Counted from the stretch's first letter, positions 46,418 through 58,220 are shown. The stretch: DNA of 64,000 nucleotides from Microbacterium dextranolyticum (GCF_016907295.1 NZ_JAFBBR010000001.1:1426001-1490000), one strand, 5' to 3'. A program made the numbers and translations. Notes: generated by a model from the sequence alone, not told the origin.

Positions 46418-47809
46418 TCAGCGGCGCTTCGCCGGCAGGGCGAACGCCGGGATCAATGCCGCGATGCACATCCCGACGGCCCACCAGAACGCGGTGTGGA
46501 AGGCATCCACGGCACCGCGGTCCATCGCGCCCTGCAAGACGACCGCGACGATCGCGGTGCCGAACGAGGCGCCGACCTGCTGCAGGATGCGGGTGTTCAT
46601 CGTCGCGTGCGGGATGCCCTCGCGCGGGACGTCCTGATACGCGCCCGCCATCGCGGGGATCATCAGGGCGCCGATCGCGAAGCCGCGCACGAGGAGGACC
46701 GCCCCCAGCCACCACAGACTGGTGTTCTGGTCCGCGTACGCGAAGGGGACGGTCGCGAGGGCAGCGAGCACGAAGCTGGACGTCGTCACGAGCCGTGCGC
46801 CGAATCGATCGACCAGAGCGCCGACGACGAAGCGGGCGGCGAGAGCTCCGATACCCTGCGGGATCAGCATCAGACCGGCATCCAGCGGGCTCATGCCGCG
46901 GATTTCCTGGAAGGAGAGCGGGAGCAGGAACATCGCCGCGTACAGTACGGCGCCCGAGGTGAACAGGACCGACGAGGCGGTCAGCAGCGACCGCAGTCGC
47001 AACAGGCGGATGTCCACGATCGGGGAGCCGTTGCCCGATCGAGTCGCCCAGAAGCCGAAGGCGACGAGCAGGGCGACACCCGCGGCGAGCGGACCCCACA
47101 CGTCGGGGTGTGCGATGCCGCCGTCTTCGGCGAGTTGAGATAGGCCCCACAACACGCTCGCGAGGCCCGGGGCGAGGAGGAGCAGGCCGACGATGTCGAG
47201 CCGCATTCGTGCCGTGCCGGGGACGGGACGGTCGTCGGGGAGGAATCTCCGCGCGAGGATGAGCCCGACGGCGATGAGCGGCACGTTCACGAGGAACAGC
47301 CAGCGCCAGCTCAGCCAGGTGAGGATGACGCCGCCGACGACGGGACCGAGGATGGGGCCGAGGGCGATCGGCAGGCTGACCGTCGCCATGAGGCGACTCG
47401 TGACCTGGCCGCCGGCCGCCCGCACCGCGAGGGTCTGCATCAGCGGCATGATCAGGCCGCCGCCGAATCCCTGCACGACGCGGAACGCGATCAGGCTTCC
47501 GGCATCCCAGGCGGTCGCGCACAGGATCGATCCGACGACGAAGATCAGGAGCGCCGCGATCCAGACGCGCTTTCCGCCCCAGCGGCTCTCGGCCCAGCCT
47601 GTCAGCGGCACGGCGATGGCCAGCGCGAGCAGGTAGCCGGTGGTGACCCACTGGATCGCGCCGCTGTCGACGTGGAGATCGGCCGACAGTGTGTGGATGG
47701 CCAGGGTCACCATCGTCGAGTCGAGGATCGCCGCGATGCCGCCGACGATCAATGCGGCGATCGCCCGGCGGACCGTCGGGTCCAGCTTCGTTTCGGTGCC
47801 CTGCGCCAT
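46418..47809 (-). CDS. DHA2-family (EmrB/QacA) multidrug MFS transporter
   Basis: Proton-driven drug exporter of 463 residues with about 14 helices. The N-terminal IAAILDSTMVTLAIHTLSADL and motif C-like segments (ALGPILGPVVGGVIL) are typical of EmrB/QacA transporters. The ATG has GGAGG 7 bases upstream. It is divergent from a TetR gene with a palindrome between them, the usual repressor/exporter arrangement. Confidence 0.93.
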   Translation of the reverse strand: MAQGTETKLDPTVRRAIAALIVGGIAAILDSTMVTLAIHTLSADLHVDSGAIQWVTTGYLLALAIAVPLTGWAESRWGGKRVWIAALLIFVVGSILCATAWDAGSLIAFRVVQGFGGGLIMPLMQTLAVRAAGGQVTSRLMATVSLPIALGPILGPVVGGVILTWLSWRWLFLVNVPLIAVGLILARRFLPDDRPVPGTARMRLDIVGLLLLAPGLASVLWGLSQLAEDGGIAHPDVWGPLAAGVALLVAFGFWATRSGNGSPIVDIRLLRLRSLLTASSVLFTSGAVLYAAMFLLPLSFQEIRGMSPLDAGLMLIPQGIGALAARFVVGALVDRFGARLVTTSSFVLAALATVPFAYADQNTSLWWLGAVLLVRGFAIGALMIPAMAGAYQDVPREGIPHATMNTRILQQVGASFGTAIVAVVLQGAMDRGAVDAFHTAFWWAVGMCIAALIPAFALPAKRR

Positions 47810-47832
47810 GTCGCGCCTCCGTAAGAGTCGAA

Positions 47833-47851
47833 TTATTCTCTTGGAGAGTAA
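47833..47851. promoter_or_regulatory. candidate TetR operator between MFS and TetR genes
   Basis: TTATTCTC, 3 bases, GAGAGTAA: inverted repeat with one mismatch in an AT-rich patch, placed between the divergent exporter and regulator. Confidence 0.5.
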
Positions 47852-47880
47852 GCCACCTTGTTAAGGAATGCAATCCTCTC

Positions 47881-47886
47881 TATCGT
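47881..47886 (+). promoter_or_regulatory. -10 element TATCGT of the TetR gene
   Basis: TATCGT, 7 bases, then GTG at 47894; a leaderless start is likely. Confidence 0.45.
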
Positions 47887-47893
47887 GGAGGAC

Positions 47894-48523
47894 GTGTCCG
47901 ACCCCGTCCGCCGCCGTCGCCACGGCGAAGAGCTCGAATCGGCGTTGCTGCAGGCGGCGTGGGACGAGCTCGTCGCGGTCGGCTACGCGAACCTCACGAT
48001 GGAGTCCGTCGCCGTACGGGGGCGGACCGGAGTGGCCGTGCTGTACCGCCGGTGGCCGAACAAGGATGTCCTGGTCATCGCCGCGATCGAGCGTTACCGC
48101 GCATCGCATCCGGTGGAGCTTCCCGACACGGGAACGCTCCGCGGTGACCTCATCGCGCTGCTGAACGGCATGGGGCGCGCCCAGGCGGGCTTCTTCGTGA
48201 TCGCGATGGCCACGGCGCTCAGCGGCCTCCGCACCGAAAGCGGGCTCTCGCTCGCCGAGGTGCGCGAGAAGGTGCTCGGCGATGCTGCGACGGCTCGGAT
48301 GAACAGGATCTACGGGCGTGCGCAGGAGCGCGGCGAGATCGATCTGCGCGTCGTCCCCGCGGGCGTGCTCGCTCTGCCCTTCGACATGGTCCGACACGAC
48401 CTCTTCATGAATCTGAAAGCGGTCGAACCGTCGCGGGTCGAGTTCATCGTGGACGCCCTGTTCCTGCCCCTCGTCGCGCGGTACATGAGCGGCGACGCGG
48501 TCATCAGGCGACGGGGGCGATGA
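47894..48523 (+). CDS. TetR/AcrR-family repressor of the MFS exporter
   Basis: Regulator of 209 residues. The N-terminal helix-turn-helix spans about 12-58 (LESALLQAAWDELVAVGYANLTMESVAVRGRTGVAVLYRRWPNKD, in parts), with a C-terminal ligand-binding domain of TetR_C_11/16 type. The GTG at 47894 is preferred for its distance to TATCGT; a GTG three codons earlier is possible. It probably represses the DHA2 exporter and itself. Its 3' end overlaps the convergent SRAP gene by 20 bases. Confidence 0.9.
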   Translation: MSDPVRRRRHGEELESALLQAAWDELVAVGYANLTMESVAVRGRTGVAVLYRRWPNKDVLVIAAIERYRASHPVELPDTGTLRGDLIALLNGMGRAQAGFFVIAMATALSGLRTESGLSLAEVREKVLGDAATARMNRIYGRAQERGEIDLRVVPAGVLALPFDMVRHDLFMNLKAVEPSRVEFIVDALFLPLVARYMSGDAVIRRRGR

Positions 48524-49214
48524 GCTCCGGTCCGTTGTTGCGGACGTTGCCGACGGCGGCGCCCACCTCGCGCATGCTCAACGAGTCGACGATCTCGGGA
48601 GCGGCGTCGACCGTGGCATCCAACAGGTCGCCCACGTTCTCGGTCGTCGGGTCGAGCCAGACGTCGGCGTAGTCCGCGTCGATGAACAGGGGCATCCGGT
48701 CGTGCACCGAGCCCAGCGCTCCGGTCGCGGCGCGCGTCATGATCGTGAAGCTCAACAGCCACCGCGACGGGTCGTCGTCGCGCTTGGACGGGTCGCGCCA
48801 CCACTCATAGAGGCCGGCGAAGAAGAGCGGCGCGTCGTCGGCGGGGTGGATGAAGTACGGCGTCTTGGCGCCGCCTTCCGTGTGCCATTCGTAGTAGCCG
48901 GATGCCGGGACCACCGCCCGACGGGCGAGGAGGGCCTGCCGGAACATCGGCTTGTCCTCGACGTCTTCGGAGCGCGCATTGATGGCACGGGCGCCGATCG
49001 ATGGATCCTTCGCCCACGCGGGAACCAAGCCCCAGCGTGCCGCCTCGAGTCGACGCGTCGGCGGCTCCGTCTTCGACGAATCCAAGACGATCGCGACACG
49101 GTCGGTCGGGGCGACGTTGTAGGACGGTGCCGGCAGATCGTTTCCGACGAGATCGACCCGGAGGACTCCGACGAGCTCAGATCCGCTCGCGGCAACAACG
49201 AAACGTCCGCACAT
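48504..49214 (-). CDS. SRAP/HMCES-family (YedK-like) abasic-site protein
   Basis: Protein of 236 residues that traps abasic sites in single-stranded DNA by a covalent bond through Cys2 (MCGRFVVAAS). The other conserved pieces are present: WGLVPAWAKDP, INARSEDVEDKP, ASGYYEWHTEG, and the active-site His in GSVHDRMPLF. This is the bacterial homologue of HMCES. Predicted leaderless and monocistronic. Confidence 0.95.
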   Translation of the reverse strand: MCGRFVVAASGSELVGVLRVDLVGNDLPAPSYNVAPTDRVAIVLDSSKTEPPTRRLEAARWGLVPAWAKDPSIGARAINARSEDVEDKPMFRQALLARRAVVPASGYYEWHTEGGAKTPYFIHPADDAPLFFAGLYEWWRDPSKRDDDPSRWLLSFTIMTRAATGALGSVHDRMPLFIDADYADVWLDPTTENVGDLLDATVDAAPEIVDSLSMREVGAAVGNVRNNGPELIAPVA

Positions 49215-49220
49215 GCGGCC

Positions 49221-49226
49221 AGCCTA
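49221..49226 (-). promoter_or_regulatory. -10 element TAGGCT, leaderless start of the SRAP gene
   Basis: Minus-strand TAGGCT, exactly 6 bases, then the ATG at 49214. Confidence 0.6.
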
Positions 49227-49245
49227 CGTGCCGTCGCCGACACGC

Positions 49246-50280
49246 TCAGTCCGATTCGACGACACCCGCTTCATGCAGTCGGTCGAGCAGGCCCGCACCG
49301 TCCGATTCCGACACCCAGGGCACGTCGGCGGCGGCGTGGTCGTTGACGGCGGTGCGCCCTCCGGCGAGCACGGCTTCGGTCGGGGAGAGCCGCCGGATGG
49401 CGACCGCGGTGACGTGCTCGGGGAACTCGTCGGTGAACGCGGTGTAGAGGTCGTCGTCGTGCTGGCCGTCGTCGCCGATCAGCAGCCACTTGATGTGCGG
49501 GAACTCGCGCGCGAGCCGGCGCAGACCGGCCTCTTTGTGCTCGCGTCCGCTGCGGAACCAGCGGTCGTGCGTGGGCCCCCAGTCGGTCAGGAGTAGTGCC
49601 CCCGGCGGGTACAGGTGGCGGCGGAGGAAGCGCTGCAGCGTGGGAGCGACGTTCCACGCTCCCGTGGACAGGTAGATGACGGGCGCGCCGGGATGATCGC
49701 GCACGAGCCGCTCGATCAGGACCGACATGCCGGGCACGGGCTGGCGGGCATGCTCGTCCAGCACGAAAGAGTTCCAGGCCGCGACGAACGGGCGGGGAAG
49801 AGCGGTCACCATCACGGTGTCGTCGACATCGGAGATGACGCCGAAGCGCACCTCGGGGCCGACGATGAACACGCGGGTCTCGAACGGTTCCGAGCCCTCG
49901 ACCGACATCGTCACGGGCTGCCAGCCCGACGCAAGACGCGCGGGCAGCACGGCGTCGACGACGCCCCCGCGGTCGGCTCGCACCTCGTGAGCCGTGCCGT
50001 CGATGGTGACCGTCACACGGGCGAAGCCGACCGGAACCGACGCGAACGAGCGCCATCCGCGGACGCTCGCATACTCGCCGCGGTGACGGGTGGGCAGCGG
50101 CGGAACGATGAGCACGCGGCCGAGCACGCGCACCCAGTCCTCGCCGCCGTAGCCGGGGTACGCGGCGACGCTCGGACGATTGCCGCGGGCGCGAGCGCGC
50201 CGCTCGCGCCAGGTGTTGAAGCGGTAATCGAGACGTGCGATCCACAGCGGCTTCGCGACGGGAGCGGATTCGAGAGGCAT
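49246..50280 (-). CDS. App1-family phosphatase (DUF2183)
   Basis: Protein of 344 residues. The C-terminal two thirds have the phosphatidate-phosphatase App1 domain: ISDVDDTVMVTALP holds the DxDxT nucleophile motif (about 165-175), then VIYLSTGAWNVAPTLQRFL and KWLLIGDDGQHDDDLYT. Yeast App1 removes phosphate from phosphatidic acid; a role in lipid or other phosphoester turnover is likely but not proven. It follows the DedA gene by 5 bases and is probably co-transcribed. Confidence 0.9.
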   Translation of the reverse strand: MPLESAPVAKPLWIARLDYRFNTWRERRARARGNRPSVAAYPGYGGEDWVRVLGRVLIVPPLPTRHRGEYASVRGWRSFASVPVGFARVTVTIDGTAHEVRADRGGVVDAVLPARLASGWQPVTMSVEGSEPFETRVFIVGPEVRFGVISDVDDTVMVTALPRPFVAAWNSFVLDEHARQPVPGMSVLIERLVRDHPGAPVIYLSTGAWNVAPTLQRFLRRHLYPPGALLLTDWGPTHDRWFRSGREHKEAGLRRLAREFPHIKWLLIGDDGQHDDDLYTAFTDEFPEHVTAVAIRRLSPTEAVLAGGRTAVNDHAAADVPWVSESDGAGLLDRLHEAGVVESD

Positions 50281-50285
50281 CCCCC

Positions 50286-50966
50286 TCAGTCTCCCACGCC
50301 ACCCGCCGTCGTGTCGTCCGATGCGGGCTCATCGTCCATGTGACGAGCCTCGCCACGGATCAGCGCCCGCTTGATCAGATACGCCACGATCAGGAACACG
50401 ACGATGATCGCCACGAAGAGGTAGCCCGCCTCATGCAACTGCGACGACAGTTCGCGATACGTTCCCGCAGCGGCGGCTCCCACGCCGACGTAGGCGATCG
50501 CCCAGACGGTGCACGCCGGCGCCGTCCACGCCAGGAATCGGCGATACGAGAACCCGCTCATGCCGACCGTGAGGGGCACGAGCGAGTGCAGCACCGGCAG
50601 AAAGCGCGACAGGAAGATCGCCGGACCGCCGCGGCGACGCAGGTAGAGCTCGGCGCGCACCCAGTTGTGCTCGCCGATGCGCCGACCGACGCGTGAGAAG
50701 CGGATGCGCGGGCCGAGCCATCGACCCAGCCAGAATCCGATGCTCTCGCCGATGAGCGCGCCGACGATGACGACGGCGACGAGCACGACGGCTTCGCCGA
50801 AGGAGCCGACGGCGGTCGACGAGACGATGACCACCGTGTCGCCGGGCACGACGAGACCCACGAGCACGCTGGTCTCCAGCATGATCGCGATGCCGGCGAT
50901 GAGCGTTCGCACGACGGGATCGACGTTCTGCACGGCATCCAGCAGCCACGTCAGGAACTCGTTCAC
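50286..50966 (-). CDS. DedA-family membrane protein
   Basis: Membrane protein of 226 residues with the DedA pattern: GLVVPGDTVVIVSS, GESIGFWLGRWLGPRIRF, and FLSRFLPVLHSLVPLTVGMSGFSYRRF (given in part). DedA proteins are thought to be proton-linked transporters or flippases of lipid carriers and help keep membrane integrity. The GTG start (VNEFLTWLL) is fixed by a -10 element 6 bases upstream. Operon with the App1 phosphatase, which suggests a joint lipid role (inference). Confidence 0.93.
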   Translation of the reverse strand: MNEFLTWLLDAVQNVDPVVRTLIAGIAIMLETSVLVGLVVPGDTVVIVSSTAVGSFGEAVVLVAVVIVGALIGESIGFWLGRWLGPRIRFSRVGRRIGEHNWVRAELYLRRRGGPAIFLSRFLPVLHSLVPLTVGMSGFSYRRFLAWTAPACTVWAIAYVGVGAAAAGTYRELSSQLHEAGYLFVAIIVVFLIVAYLIKRALIRGEARHMDDEPASDDTTAGGVGD

Positions 50967-50972
50967 CGCACC

Positions 50973-51001
50973 AGCGTATGCGGGCGCCCGGGCCGTAGCC
51001 T
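50973..51001. promoter_or_regulatory. back-to-back leaderless promoters of DedA and pabB
   Basis: Minus-strand TACGCT (50978-50973) lies 6 bases before the DedA GTG, and plus-strand TAGCCT (50996-51001) lies 6 bases before the pabB ATG. The two start codons are only about 41 bases apart. Confidence 0.6.
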
Positions 51002-51007
51002 GAGAGG

Positions 51008-52399
51008 ATGCAGGCCCGCCCGACCGCCGTCCGGATCGACTGGATCGACCCGGCAGATCTGTTCCGTGCGGGTCCTGCCCACGAATCGAACGCGTTCTGG
51101 CTCGACGCCGGGCCGGACGCCGCCGAGGGCTGGAGCTGGATGGGCGTCGGCGCCGCGGCATCCCGCGCCCCTCGTGACCTCGCGCTGGCGGGGCGCTCCG
51201 CCGAGCTAGGCGGAGGAGACGACGGCGTGCCGGGTGGCTTCGCCGGCGGCTGGGTGGGGTGGATCGGCTACGACGGGGGAACCGGCGCCGTGGGCGCCCC
51301 GGCGCAGATGGATGCGGACGCGCCGGACGAGGCGGGAATCGACGCTCGGAGCCTCATCGCCTTCGACCATATGCGGCGCGAGGCATGGATCATCGCGCCG
51401 GAGGCAGATCTCGCCGACGCGCGGCGCGAGGTCGACCGGTGGCGCCAGCAGGCGGGGGACCAACCGCCCTTCCGTGACCTGGATGCCACGGACATCCGGG
51501 TCTCGTCGGCGAGGCACACGCCGGCCGTGTACGCCGCGCTGATCGCCCGTTGTCGCGAGGCGATCCGTGCGGGGGATGCGTATCAGCTGTGCCTCACCAC
51601 GCGGTTCGAGGTCGCGCGCGACGAGCCCATCGACCCGGTCGAGGCGTATCTGCGCCTGAGGCGAGCCCTCCCTGCGCACCACGGCGGATGGGTGCGGGTG
51701 GGGGAGCATGCGCTGCTGAGCTCGAGCCCCGAGCGTTTTCTGCGCGTCGCCCAAGGCGTCGTGCGCACCCATCCGATCAAGGGTACGAGGCCGCGATCGC
51801 ACGACCCGGTGCCGGATGCTGCGGCCGCCGCTGCACTCGTCGCGAGCGAAAAGGAGCGGGCCGAGAACGTCATGATCGTCGACCTCATGCGCAACGACCT
51901 GCAGCGGGTGTGCGAGCCCGGAAGCGTCGCCGCCGAGCGCCTGCTCGAGGTCGAGTCGTATTCGGCGGTCCATCAGCTGGTGAGCACCGTCGCCGGGCGC
52001 CTGCGCCCCGGGTGCACGGTGGGCGATCTGCTCGATGCGACCTTTCCCGCCGGCAGCATGACCGGTGCGCCGAAACGGTCGGCGATGACGATCCTGCACG
52101 ACCTCGAGAGCGCGCCGCGCGGAGTCTATGCGGGATGCTTCGGCTGGATCGGCTCGGACGGCGCTCTGGATCTCGCCATGACGATCCGCTCGATCGTCGT
52201 CCACCCCCGCGGCGCGTACGTCGGGGCCGGCGGGGGCATCACGTGGCTGTCGGAGGCCGAGGACGAGCTCGCCGAGGTCGCCGTCAAGGCGCGCGGTCCG
52301 CTCGCCGCGCTCGGTGCGGCCCTCCCGGCTGGGTGGGCGGGCCTGCGCGGCGCGGACGCATCCGCGGCGGTCGAAAGCGCGCTTCCGCCGGTCCGGTAA
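51008..52399 (+). CDS. pabB: aminodeoxychorismate synthase component I (chorismate-binding)
   Basis: Enzyme of 463 residues that aminates chorismate for folate synthesis. Chorismate-binding domain fills about 180-440: YQLCLTTRFEV, SSSPERFLRV, HPIKGTRPR (the Lys is a mark of PabB rather than anthranilate synthase), GSMTGAPKRSAM and CFGWIGSDGALDLAMTIR. No glutaminase partner is next to it. Predicted leaderless. Its TAA stop forms part of the leuS -10 element. Confidence 0.9.
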   Translation: MQARPTAVRIDWIDPADLFRAGPAHESNAFWLDAGPDAAEGWSWMGVGAAASRAPRDLALAGRSAELGGGDDGVPGGFAGGWVGWIGYDGGTGAVGAPAQMDADAPDEAGIDARSLIAFDHMRREAWIIAPEADLADARREVDRWRQQAGDQPPFRDLDATDIRVSSARHTPAVYAALIARCREAIRAGDAYQLCLTTRFEVARDEPIDPVEAYLRLRRALPAHHGGWVRVGEHALLSSSPERFLRVAQGVVRTHPIKGTRPRSHDPVPDAAAAAALVASEKERAENVMIVDLMRNDLQRVCEPGSVAAERLLEVESYSAVHQLVSTVAGRLRPGCTVGDLLDATFPAGSMTGAPKRSAMTILHDLESAPRGVYAGCFGWIGSDGALDLAMTIRSIVVHPRGAYVGAGGGITWLSEAEDELAEVAVKARGPLAALGAALPAGWAGLRGADASAAVESALPPVR

Positions 52400-52402
52400 C
52401 CT
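52397..52402 (+). promoter_or_regulatory. -10 element TAACCT for leuS, overlapping the pabB stop
   Basis: TAACCT begins with the pabB TAA stop codon; start near 52409 and a leader of about 39 bases. Confidence 0.4.
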
Positions 52403-52447
52403 GGAAAGACGCGCCTGCGCGTTCCCGAACCCCACGATTGGTGACCC

Positions 52448-55024
<2,577 letters not shown>

Positions 55025-55043
55025 CCCGGATCATCGCGCGACG

Positions 55044-55077
55044 TCGCCGGGGAGGGCCCTTGGGCCCTCCCCGGCGA
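55044..55077. terminator. terminator after leuS
   Basis: Perfect 16-bp stem TCGCCGGGGAGGGCCC with its complement and a 2-base loop, 20 bases after the leuS stop. Confidence 0.8.
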
Positions 55078-55151
55078 TGCTGTTTCGGGATCTGTCCACG
55101 GATCCCGGACGGCCCGTCGGCGGGTATCGAGCGCCCTGACAGGGTGTCGGT

Positions 55152-55763
55152 GTGACCGGAGCGACGATCGACAAGCCCGCACGGCGGCGCCTCGGCGTGG
55201 GCGCCGCGATCATCCTCGTGCTCGTGCTCGCGGCCGTCTCGGTCGTCATCGGCATCGTCCGCTCGGCGGGCGCCACCGGATCCGCGGGGGAGCGGATCGC
55301 GCTGGCGACCGGCGCGCCACAGCTGCCGGCCGTCTACGTGCACGTGTACGGCGCCGTCGTGCATCCGGGCCTGTATCGGTTGGACGAGGGTGCACGGGTG
55401 GTCGATGTGATCGCAGCGGCGGGCGGTCTGACGCCCGAGGCCGATCGCACCGCGGTGAACCTCGCGCGCCGCCTGACCGACGGCGAGCAGCTGCGGCTGC
55501 CGGCGGTCGGCGAAGCGCCCGGCTCCGGAACGGTCGGCGCGTCGGGAGCGCCGCCCGGCATCGCCTCGGACGGCCGGGTGAACCTCAACACCGCCGACGT
55601 GGCGGCTCTGGACACCCTGCCCCGCATCGGTCCCGCGCTCGCGCAGCGGATCGTCCAGTGGCGCGAGGACAACGGCGCGTTCACGAGCGTCGACGATCTG
55701 CTGTCGGTGCCGGGGATCGGCGACAAGATGCTCGACGGCTTGCGCGACCTGGTGACGGTGTGA
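55152..55763 (+). CDS. comEA: ComEA-family DNA-binding protein
   Basis: Membrane-anchored double-strand DNA receptor of the natural-transformation machinery; 203 residues. N-terminal membrane helix (about 13-37), an SLBB domain (VYVHVYGAVVHPGLYRLDEG...LRLPA, about 60-125), then paired helix-hairpin-helix motifs at the C-terminus (VNLNTADVAALDTLPRIGPALAQRI and SVDDLLSVPGIGDKMLDGL, in parts) that bind DNA. The start is GTG. Overlaps comEC. Confidence 0.94.
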   Translation: MTGATIDKPARRRLGVGAAIILVLVLAAVSVVIGIVRSAGATGSAGERIALATGAPQLPAVYVHVYGAVVHPGLYRLDEGARVVDVIAAAGGLTPEADRTAVNLARRLTDGEQLRLPAVGEAPGSGTVGASGAPPGIASDGRVNLNTADVAALDTLPRIGPALAQRIVQWREDNGAFTSVDDLLSVPGIGDKMLDGLRDLVTV

Positions 55764-58117
55764 GCGTCGCATCCACGACGTCGGCGGGCGCAGCGCCCAG
55801 GGGAGGGAGTCTGCGCCGCGCGCGTCGTCGCGATGCGCGTCTTGTCCCGGTGGCGGCGGGAGTCTGGCTGGTGGCAGCACTGATGATCCTCGCGCCTGCC
55901 TGCGCGGGCACCGTGGCAGTCGCGCTCTGGATCGCGGCCGTGGCGGCGCTGGCGCTCGCGCTGCGCGCCGGCACGCCGCACCCGCGTGCCGCGGCTGCTC
56001 TCGTCGCCGTCGTCCTGGCCGCGTCTGCGGCCGCGGCGACGCAGGTCGCGGCCGCGCAACCGGCACGGGAGGCGGCGGCCTCGCTCCCCGTCGACGGAGG
56101 ACGAGCCCTCGTCGTCGAGGGCGTGGCGGTGGGCAAGATCGAGCGCGGCGGCGACGGGAGGCGCTTCGATGCTCTGATGGATGTCGCGCGCCTCGGCACG
56201 CGCGCGGATGCGGAGTGGGAGGGAACCTCGATTCCAGTGCTCGTTCGCGCGAGCGCGGTTCCCGCGGCACTCGACCTGGGCGCGCGCGTGCGCGTTCGCG
56301 GCACGGCGTGGCGGCCGGACGCCGGAGACCGCGCCGTGCTGGTGGTCGACGCCGCGGAGGTCGAGGTGATCGACCCGCCGAGCGGGGTGTTCGCCGTGGC
56401 ATCCGCGCTCCGCCGTGGCCTGCTCGACCGGGCCGTCGGCCTCCCGGCTCCCGGTGGCGGGCTCATCGCCGGGCTCGCCGTCGGCGACACGAGCGCCGTG
56501 ACGCCAGAGCTCGATGGGGCCATGAAGGCGTCGTCGCTGTCGCATCTCACGGCGGTCAGCGGGGCGAACTGTGCGCTCGTCGTCGCGCTGGCCTTCGGCG
56601 GGGCGGCGCTGTGCCGGGTGCGGCGGGCCGTGCGGGTGCTGGTCGGGCTCGCGGCGCTCACGGGATTCGTCGTGCTGGTCTCTCCGGAGCCCAGCGTCGT
56701 GCGTGCGGCGGCGATGGCGGCGATCGCCATGCTGGGTCTGCTGCTGGGCCGGCCCGGCGCCGGCCTGTCGTTGCTGACGACCGCTGTCGTCGTGCTGTTG
56801 ATCGCAGACCCCTGGCTCGCGCTGTCGCTCGGATTCGCGCTGTCGACTGCGGCGACGGGCGCGCTGCTGGTCGGCGCCGGACCCCTCGCCGACGGGATGG
56901 CACGGTGGATGCCCCGCCCGCTCGCCCTCGGGATCTCCGTTCCGCTGGCGGCGCAGCTGGCCTGTGGCCCGCTGATCGTGCTGATCTCGCCGCAGGTGTC
57001 GCTCTACGGTGTGCTGGCGAACGTGGTCGCGGCGCCGGCCGCGCCGGTCGGCACCGTGCTGGGCCTCGCGGCCTGCCTCGCCGCCGGGGTCCCCGCCCTC
57101 GGCGCGGGGCTGACGGCGCTCGCGTGGCTGCCGGCCGCGTGGATCGCGGCGACGGCGACCATGATCTCGGCGGTCCCCGGCAACGCGATCCCGTGGCCCG
57201 AAGGTCCGGGCGGCCTCGTGGTTCTCGCCGTCGTCGGTGCGGCCACAGCCGCCCTCATCGTCCGTACCCGTCCGCTGCTGCGCGTGTCGGGGGCGGTGTT
57301 CCTGACGGGCGCTGTCGTCATCGTGGTCGGAACGGGCCCGGTCGCCGACATCGTCGAGCGGTCCCGAATGCCCGCCGACTGGGCGATCGCCGCGTGCGAC
57401 ATCGGGCAAGGCGATGCCGTGCTCATCCGCTCCGGCGGAACGGTCGCCCTCGTCGACACCGGTCCCGATCCGGTGGCGCTGACGCGCTGCCTCCAGCAGC
57501 TGTCGATAGACAGGATCGATCTGCTGGTGCTGACCCACTTCGACCATGATCACGATGGAGGAACGCCTGCCGTCGTCGGGCGCGTGGACGTCGTGCTCCA
57601 CGGTCCGACGGCGGCACCCGACGACGAGCGCACACTGCGACGACTCGACGAGGGCGGTGCGCGACTCGTGCGGACGGTCGCCGGGATGTCGGGCGCGCTC
57701 GGCGACGCCCACTGGCGCGCGCTCTGGCCGCAGAACGGAACACCCGCGGGGAACGACGGCAGCGTCGTCGTCGAGGTGACAGGCGGCGACGTGCCGAGCT
57801 CGCTGTTCCTGGGCGACCTGTCCGCGCGCGGGCAGAAGACCATGGCGGCCCGATCGTCGCTGCGCACCTCCTACGTCGTCGTCAAGGTCGCCCACCACGG
57901 CAGCGCGGATCAGGATCCCGGCCTCTACGCGCGCATCTCACCCGCTGTCGCGCTCGTATCGGTGGGGGAGAACACCTACGGCCACCCGCGCCCCGAAACG
58001 CTGGATATGCTCACCCGGCTCGGTGCGCGCATCGATCGCACGGACGAGGAAGGCCTCGTGGTGCTGTGGGCGGATGCCGACGCGCTACGGATCTGGCATG
58101 AGCGAACACCGCCGTGA
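55760..58117 (+). CDS. comEC: ComEC/Rec2 competence DNA channel
   Basis: Polytopic membrane protein of 785 residues that carries single-stranded DNA into the cell. The central competence domain (about 230-500; LSHLTAVSGANCALVVAL is its hallmark) is followed by a metallo-beta-lactamase-like domain (about 530-785; DIGQGDAVLI, THFDHDHDGG, VKVAHHGSADQDPG). The HxHxD-like metal ligands are intact. The GTG start overlaps the comEA stop (GTGA). With comEA it is the only uptake gene pair visible here; whether the strain is competent is not known. Confidence 0.94.
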   Translation: MSVASTTSAGAAPRGGSLRRARRRDARLVPVAAGVWLVAALMILAPACAGTVAVALWIAAVAALALALRAGTPHPRAAAALVAVVLAASAAAATQVAAAQPAREAAASLPVDGGRALVVEGVAVGKIERGGDGRRFDALMDVARLGTRADAEWEGTSIPVLVRASAVPAALDLGARVRVRGTAWRPDAGDRAVLVVDAAEVEVIDPPSGVFAVASALRRGLLDRAVGLPAPGGGLIAGLAVGDTSAVTPELDGAMKASSLSHLTAVSGANCALVVALAFGGAALCRVRRAVRVLVGLAALTGFVVLVSPEPSVVRAAAMAAIAMLGLLLGRPGAGLSLLTTAVVVLLIADPWLALSLGFALSTAATGALLVGAGPLADGMARWMPRPLALGISVPLAAQLACGPLIVLISPQVSLYGVLANVVAAPAAPVGTVLGLAACLAAGVPALGAGLTALAWLPAAWIAATATMISAVPGNAIPWPEGPGGLVVLAVVGAATAALIVRTRPLLRVSGAVFLTGAVVIVVGTGPVADIVERSRMPADWAIAACDIGQGDAVLIRSGGTVALVDTGPDPVALTRCLQQLSIDRIDLLVLTHFDHDHDGGTPAVVGRVDVVLHGPTAAPDDERTLRRLDEGGARLVRTVAGMSGALGDAHWRALWPQNGTPAGNDGSVVVEVTGGDVPSSLFLGDLSARGQKTMAARSSLRTSYVVVKVAHHGSADQDPGLYARISPAVALVSVGENTYGHPRPETLDMLTRLGARIDRTDEEGLVVLWADADALRIWHERTPP

Positions 58118-58144
58118 TGTCTCGGCACGATCGATCGCCCGTTA

Positions 58145-58158
58145 GCGGACATGTCCGC
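58145..58158. promoter_or_regulatory. perfect 14-bp palindrome upstream of the permease remnant
   Basis: GCGGACATGTCCGC lies about 63 bases before the permease start codon and could be a leftover or live operator of a dimeric regulator. Confidence 0.4.
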
Positions 58159-58220
58159 AAGAGGAGCTGGGCGTCTCGCCGGCTGCTCATCACAATCGTG
58201 ACTGTCAGAAGGAGTTCTCG

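Noticed and set aside
52400..52447. Leucine leader peptide before leuS
   Set aside because: The 48 bases contain no short frame with Leu codons and no attenuator hairpin.
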